From: Thunnus maccoyii
Lineage: Eukaryota; Chordata; Actinopteri; Scombriformes; Scombridae
Direction: 5' to 3'
Assembly (NCBI RefSeq): GCF_910596095.1
Contig: NC_056550.1
Span: 29,830,151-29,894,150 of the forward strand
Length of the DNA: 64,000 nucleotides
Part shown: positions 59,228 through 64,000 of the stretch, one piece after another
Layout: every line of letters begins with the position of its first letter
How positions within the stretch are numbered: position 1 is the first letter of the stretch
Notes under the pieces: generated by a model
The model's input: only the letters and a program-made list of their open reading frames with translations
The model's database searches: none
Told to the model about the DNA's origin: nothing
Made by a program: the position numbers and the translations under genes

Positions 59228-61008
59228 GATGAGGGGTTAGGGTTAAGGGCTACAGGTTAGGGGGTTAGGGTTAAGGGCTAAGGGTTAGGGGGTCCAAGTT
59301 AAGGGCTACAGGTTAGGGGGTTAGGGTTAAGGGCTAAGGATTAGGGGGTTAGGGTTAAGGGCTAAGGAGTAGGGGGTTCGAGTTAAGGGCTAAGGGTTAG
59401 GGGGTTAGGGGTTAGGGTTAAGGACTAAGGAGTAGGGGGTTCGAGTTAAGGGCTAAGGGTTAGGGGGTTAGGGGTTAGGGTTAAGGGCTAAGGGTTAGGG
59501 GTTAGGGTTAAGGGCTACGGATTAGGGGGTTAGGGTTAAGGGCTAAGGGTTAGGGGTTAGGGTTAAGGGCTAAGGAGTAGGGGGTTAGGGTTAAGGGCTA
59601 CGGATTAGGGGGTTAGGGTTAAGGGCTAAGGGTTAGGGGGTTAGGGGTTAGGGTTAAGGGCTAAGGGTTAGGGGTTAGGGTTAAGGGCTAAGGGTTAGGG
59701 GGTTAGGGTTAAGGGCTAAGGATTAGGGGGTCCAAGTTAAGGGCTAAGGGTTAGGGGGTTAGGGTTAAGGGCTAATGATTAGGGGGTTAGGGTTAAGGGC
59801 TAAGGGTTAGGGGGTTAGGGTTAAGGGTTAAGGGTTAGGGTTAAGGGCTAAGGGTTAGGGTTAAGGGTTAGGGGGTTAGGGTTAGGGTTAAGGGCTAATG
59901 ATTAGGGGGTTAGGGTTAAGTGTTAAGGAGTAGGGGGTTCAAGTTAAGGGCTAAGGGTTAGGGGGTTAGGGTTAAGGGCTAATGATTAGGGGGTTAGGGT
60001 TAAGTGTTAAGGAGTAGGGGGTTAGGGTTAAGGGCTAAGGGTTAGGGGGTCCAAGTTAAGGGCTACAGGTTAGGGGGTTAGGGTTAAGGGCTAATGATTA
60101 GGGGGTTAGGGTTAAGGGCTAAGGGTTAGGGTTAAGGGCTAAGGGTTAGGGTTAAGGGTTAGGGGGTTAGGGTTAGGGTTAAGGGGTTAGGGTTAGGGTT
60201 AAGGGCTAAGGAGTAGGGGGTTCGAGTTAAGGGCTAAGGGTTAGGGGGTTAGGGGTTAGGGTTAAGGGCTAAGGAGTAGGGGGTTAGGGTTAAGGGCTAA
60301 GGATTAGGGGGTTAGGGTTAAGGGCTAAGGGTTAGGGGTTAGGGTTAAGGGCTAAGGATTAGGGGGTTAGGGTTAAGGGCTAAGGGTTAGGGGGTTAGGG
60401 TTAAGGGCTAATGATTAGGGGGTTAGGGTTAAGGGCTAAGGGTTAGGGTTAAGGGCTAAGGGTTAGGGTTAAGGGTTAGGGGGTTAGGGTTAGGGTTAAG
60501 GGGTTAGGGTTAAGGGCTAAGGGTTAGGGGTTAGGGTTAAGGGCTAAGGATTAGGGGGTCCAAGTTAAGGGCTAAGGGTTAGGGGGTTAGGGTTAAGGGC
60601 TAATGATTAGGGGGTTAGGGTTAAGGGCTAAGGGTTAGGGTTAAGGGCTAAGGGTTAGGGTTAAGGGTTAGGGGGTTAGGGTTAGGGTTAAGGGCTAATG
60701 ATTAGGGGGTTAGGGTTAAGTGTTAAGGAGTAGGGGGTTCAAATTAAGGGCTAAGGAGTAGGGGGTTCGAGTTAAGGACTAAGGGTTAGGGGGTTAGGGT
60801 TAAGGGCTAAGGATTAGGGGGTTCAAGTTAAGGGCTAAGGGTTAGGGGTTAGGGTTAAGGGCTAAGGATTAGGGGGTTCAAGTTAAGGGCTAAGGGTTAG
60901 GGGTTAGGGTTAAGGGCTAAGGAGTAGAGGGTTCGAGTTAAGGACTAAGGGTTAGGGGTTAGGGTTAAGGGCTAAGGGTTAGGGGGTTAGGGGTTGGGGG
61001 GTTAGTCT
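59228..61008. repeat. TTAGGG-like degenerate array, right part
   Basis: About 1.8 kb of TTAGGG, TTAGGGG, TTAAGGG and CTAAGG words in higher-order units such as GGGTTAGGGTTAAGGGCTAA. G-rich on the plus strand, opposite to the array at 31735-33345. Confidence 0.95.
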
Positions 61009-61280
61009 AGCGCCTACTGGTGTAACGGTATGTGTATTCATGGGGTACAGGATGTTTGGTTCAAGTTGATCAGGGCTGATTCAGTAGTTTCTTCATGCAG
61101 GTGAAGATGAGTTAAAGCTGCAGGTCTCCCAGGTGAGGAAAAAGTAAACAAGGAAACAGAGAGGAAACAAGAAAACAAGGAGTGTAGACTGGGAGAGGAG
61201 GAGGTCAGCGGTTTATCAGAGGGAGGTGAGGAGGGGCTGAAAGAAAATCATGTAGGAACACAGAGAGGAATGAACCCTTG

Positions 61281-61313
<33 letters not shown>

Positions 61314-61444
61314 GGAATGAGCTGGGTCATCTTAGTGAATGAAACTTTACACCAAAGGGGTCAAACTGATGACTCGCAACAGCTGCTGCTGCCATGGCAA
61401 CGCAAGGGTGGGGTCAACCCTGGCAACGCTGAAGACACCAGAGA

Positions 61445-61502
<58 letters not shown>

Positions 61503-62025
61503 GGCAGTGGAATAATGACATCTGTTCATGAGGAGCAGAAGGAAAGATTGTGAAGGACAAAGAAAGCAAAGACTTGTAGAGCTGAAGTTTGAACATAATC
61601 ACCGTTACCATAACGATGGATGGGGCAGGGTGGAGCAAACCTGTAATGACCCAACCCTGCAGACATATCACTCTGGATGACTGAACTGAACATAGAAGCG
61701 GAGAAGTGAGAAAAGAAACGCAAGACAGACAGACAGACAGGTAGTGAGGACAGGTGAGACAGGTGGATGCAGAGGACAGAGAGCTGCTGCCATGACAAAC
61801 AGAAAAATGTCCTTTTTTGAGTTTTGGAGGAGTAAGAGGCAGATGCGAGCGCTTCTGGAGAGAATCAATCAGCTGAGGCTTTTTCCTTCACAGCTGTAAG
61901 TGTGATTCTACACAGAACAACATTTAAACAGACTGAAGTGAGCTGATGTAAACATGCTCTGGCTGTGATGAGCCTGTTTGTAGACAGCAGACATCCCGAC
62001 TCATTACAGCAGCTGTGATCAATAA
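61009..62025. other. Non-coding DNA with two (GT)n runs
   Basis: (GT)n at 61281-61312 and 61448-61501. A 35-codon plus-strand ORF at about 61792-61899 (MTNRKMSFFEFWRSKRQMRA start) is not recognisable and is not called. Confidence 0.4.
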
Positions 62026-63195
62026 CATGAACGCAAAATTAGATGAAGTCGGGATATGGAAGAAATGCCATTGATACATTTTAATCTGTTGTTACATAAG
62101 ATCAAAACAAATTTAGATAAATGGGAGAAACTGAAACTCACATTATGGGGTAAAATCAGTATTTTGAATATGACTACAGTTCCCTGGTTTGATTACTTAT
62201 CAAGTATTTTACCACTTACAATACCACCTAACATTTTTAATAAATATGAAGGTACGGTTTAGCAGTTGCCGTGGGACGGGAAAAGACCAAGAATCAAAAC
62301 AAGCAAACTATGGTGGAGGAGTAGGCCTGCCCAGCCTTACACTGTATGCTTTATCCTTTGATATTGCCAAATTAATGCAACTCTGGCAGCTGGGAGAAGA
62401 CAGAGTGAGTAGATATTAGTCCTATGGATGTATAATCTGAGAAACTAAATATAATTAATCCTATTAATTTAAATTCTAGAAAGATATGGACCACAATTTA
62501 CAGCCTGCTTAAACTGTCACTTTATGTACATAGATATTCTTCAATATGGAATAATCCTTCATTAATCACTGGGAAAACACCAGTGTACTGGAAACACTGG
62601 CATTCCAGTGGTATACGATGTTTTGGAGATCTCTATAGATAATTATTTCCCGTCTTACAGACATCTAACGGATAAATTTGGCCTGAAAGGTAAAGAACAT
62701 TTTTATTTACAGATTAAAAATTGTTGACCTCCATGGTCAACAGTATTGATAATAATCCTATTATGTATTTTATGTTGCCACAGGAATGCCACATGGCTTC
62801 ACAATTTTATAAATACAGTATATAAATAACAATATAAGCAGTAATTGTTCCAATATTAAACTGCAGCAGAATCTAGGAAGGTGTGTGGGACATTTATAAA
62901 GGAGGCAAAGGGGAAATTTAGACAATACAAAGTATTACATACATAATATCACACACCATTAAGACTACAGAGAATGAAAATAATGAAGGATAATTTGTGC
63001 TGTAAGTGGAACATTTCTGCAGTTTATATGGCGTCAGAACATTCTTAGTTTCAGTTGTGGGATTTCTAAGTGAATGGTTTAATGGTTTAATTACTCCTCT
63101 GACTCTCAGCTTGTGTCTGTTGGGGGAGAAATCCCAAATGCTAAATGTGACAAAGTGTGTATCCTCAGTCTTAATGGTCGGCTTTGTCATAGATT
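62026..63195 (+). mobile_element. L1-type LINE relic (ORF2 C-terminal region)
   Basis: The plus strand, over several frames, reads KIKTNLDKWEKLKLTLWGKI, SILNMTTVPWF, then GGGVGLPSLTLYALSFDIAK and WKHWHS. Near the end come CCKWN and LCLLGEKSQMLNVTKCV. These follow in order the post-catalytic part of L1-clade ORF2 (…W..L.LSL.GRI…, …GGLGLP…, C-terminal Cys region). Many frameshifts; 5' and 3' ends missing. Confidence 0.7.
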
Positions 63196-63613
63196 AATTG
63201 TAAGAAATCAGTTAAAGCTCCTGACATGAAGGAATGGACGAGTGCAGCATCATATGAAAGTGCCTAACAGACTGAACGTGATCAGTGACCCTGTGTGGCC
63301 TCTTATTTGGCTCATATTAGAACCACTGATGTGCCCACCTAAAGGCAGTGTTCTTCATCATTTACACCATGGTCTGGGTGAATACCCGATTCTGATTGGC
63401 TGCAGGGTGTCCATTAATTCCTGATAATGGACACCTATTAAGTAGTTCCAGTGAATCTGTCTGTTCACCGTCATTGCGCTGACTAAAATGAGTAACCATA
63501 GTAACAGGGATGCAGTCAAAGCCTCCGTTTACATAACGAACTGTAATATGTACGTTTAAAAAGATATAATATAATATATAAGCTTTAGTTCGTGTCAATA
63601 ACCCAACAGGAAA
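63196..63613. other. Non-coding DNA with a short palindrome
   Basis: GGTGTCCATTAATTCCTGAT followed by AATGGACACC at 63407-63436 is an imperfect inverted repeat around an AATTCCTG centre, probably from a MITE. No gene. Confidence 0.35.
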
Positions 63614-64000
63614 ATCAATCAATCAATCAATTTTTATTTACATAGCACCAAATCACAACAAAAGTCATCTCAAGGCACTTTTCACATAGAGCAGGTCAAG
63701 ACCGTACTCTGTAATTTACAGAGACCCAACAATTCCCCCATGAGCAGCAGCAGGAAAAACTCCCCTTTAACGGGTAGAAACCTCAAGCAGAACCCGGCTC
63801 TTGGTGGGCGCCATCTGCTTTGACCGGTTGGGTTTAGAGATAGACAGAAAAGGGGGGGGGGGGGGGGGGGGGGCAGAATAACAACAATCATAACAATCAC
63901 AATGACAGCAGCAATAGCCAGGGAAGGACACCAACAGGACTGCGAAGGCTCGGCCTGCAACCCAGGGTTTCCTGTGAGATGACAGAGCTCAAAAAACTGC
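63614..64000 (-). mobile_element. L2 (family A) 3' end, running off the window
   Basis: (ATCA)n tail, then the L2-A 3' UTR on the minus strand, including GAGCAGGTCAAGACCG and AACTCCCCTTTAACGGG. A run of about 22 G lies at 63852-63873. The element continues beyond the right edge. Confidence 0.88.

Noticed and set aside
61792..61899. 35-codon ORF with a splice-like end
   Set aside because: Too short, no homology recognised, no partner exon.

Overview
The window is nuclear DNA of a ray-finned fish, most likely a teleost. Three things point there: spliced genes with consensus GT/AG introns, an intron-bearing type I interferon, and L2/CR1-, L1- and other non-LTR retrotransposons with typical fish 3' tails. 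There is no bacterial or viral gene organisation. About one third of the 64 kb is tandem repeat, and most of the rest is transposon relics or unrecognised intergenic DNA.

Three host genes can be supported, all on the minus strand. (1) An actinoporin-like pore-forming protein gene has coding exons at 6934-7007 and 5081-5516. A TATA/CCAAT promoter with a non-coding first exon near 11746-11850 probably belongs to it. (2) A complete five-exon type I interferon gene runs from 29390 to 17752. It has a secretory leader, consensus splice sites in phase 0 throughout, an AU-rich 3' UTR and IRF/NF-kB/CRE-like upstream motifs. Its first intron is filled by a 9.5-kb satellite built from 11- and 12-bp words. 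Its helix-E exon is present twice, with 12 replacement and 1 silent differences between the copies, although the adjoining intron is nearly unchanged. (3) The last exons of an essential myosin light chain gene lie at 33400-33784; its upstream exons were not found.

Layout: 1-2021 minisatellite; 2022-3806 an L2 element with a second L2 nested in it; 4300-11850 the actinoporin-like gene, with transposon debris in its introns; 12530-15075 two L2 copies fused head to head; 15076-17540 intergenic; 17540-29545 the interferon gene; 29546-33400 its upstream region with CRE/IRF motifs, GT runs, an L1 relic and a CCCTGAA-type array; 33400-33784 the myosin light chain end; 33785-39930 mostly unrecognised, with microsatellites and MITE-like relics; 39960-41725 an 18-bp minisatellite; 42190-50310 a 21-bp minisatellite split by a 5-kb nearly full-length L2; 50330-58490 microsatellites, MITEs and unknown DNA; 58497-61010 a TTAGGG-like array split by a LINE fragment; 62030-63190 an L1 relic; 63614-64000 another L2 3' end.

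The most notable result is the interferon gene: duplicated, rapidly diverged helix-E exon, a leftover decoy terminal exon and a giant repeat-filled first intron. All calls come from reading the sequence; no database search was run.
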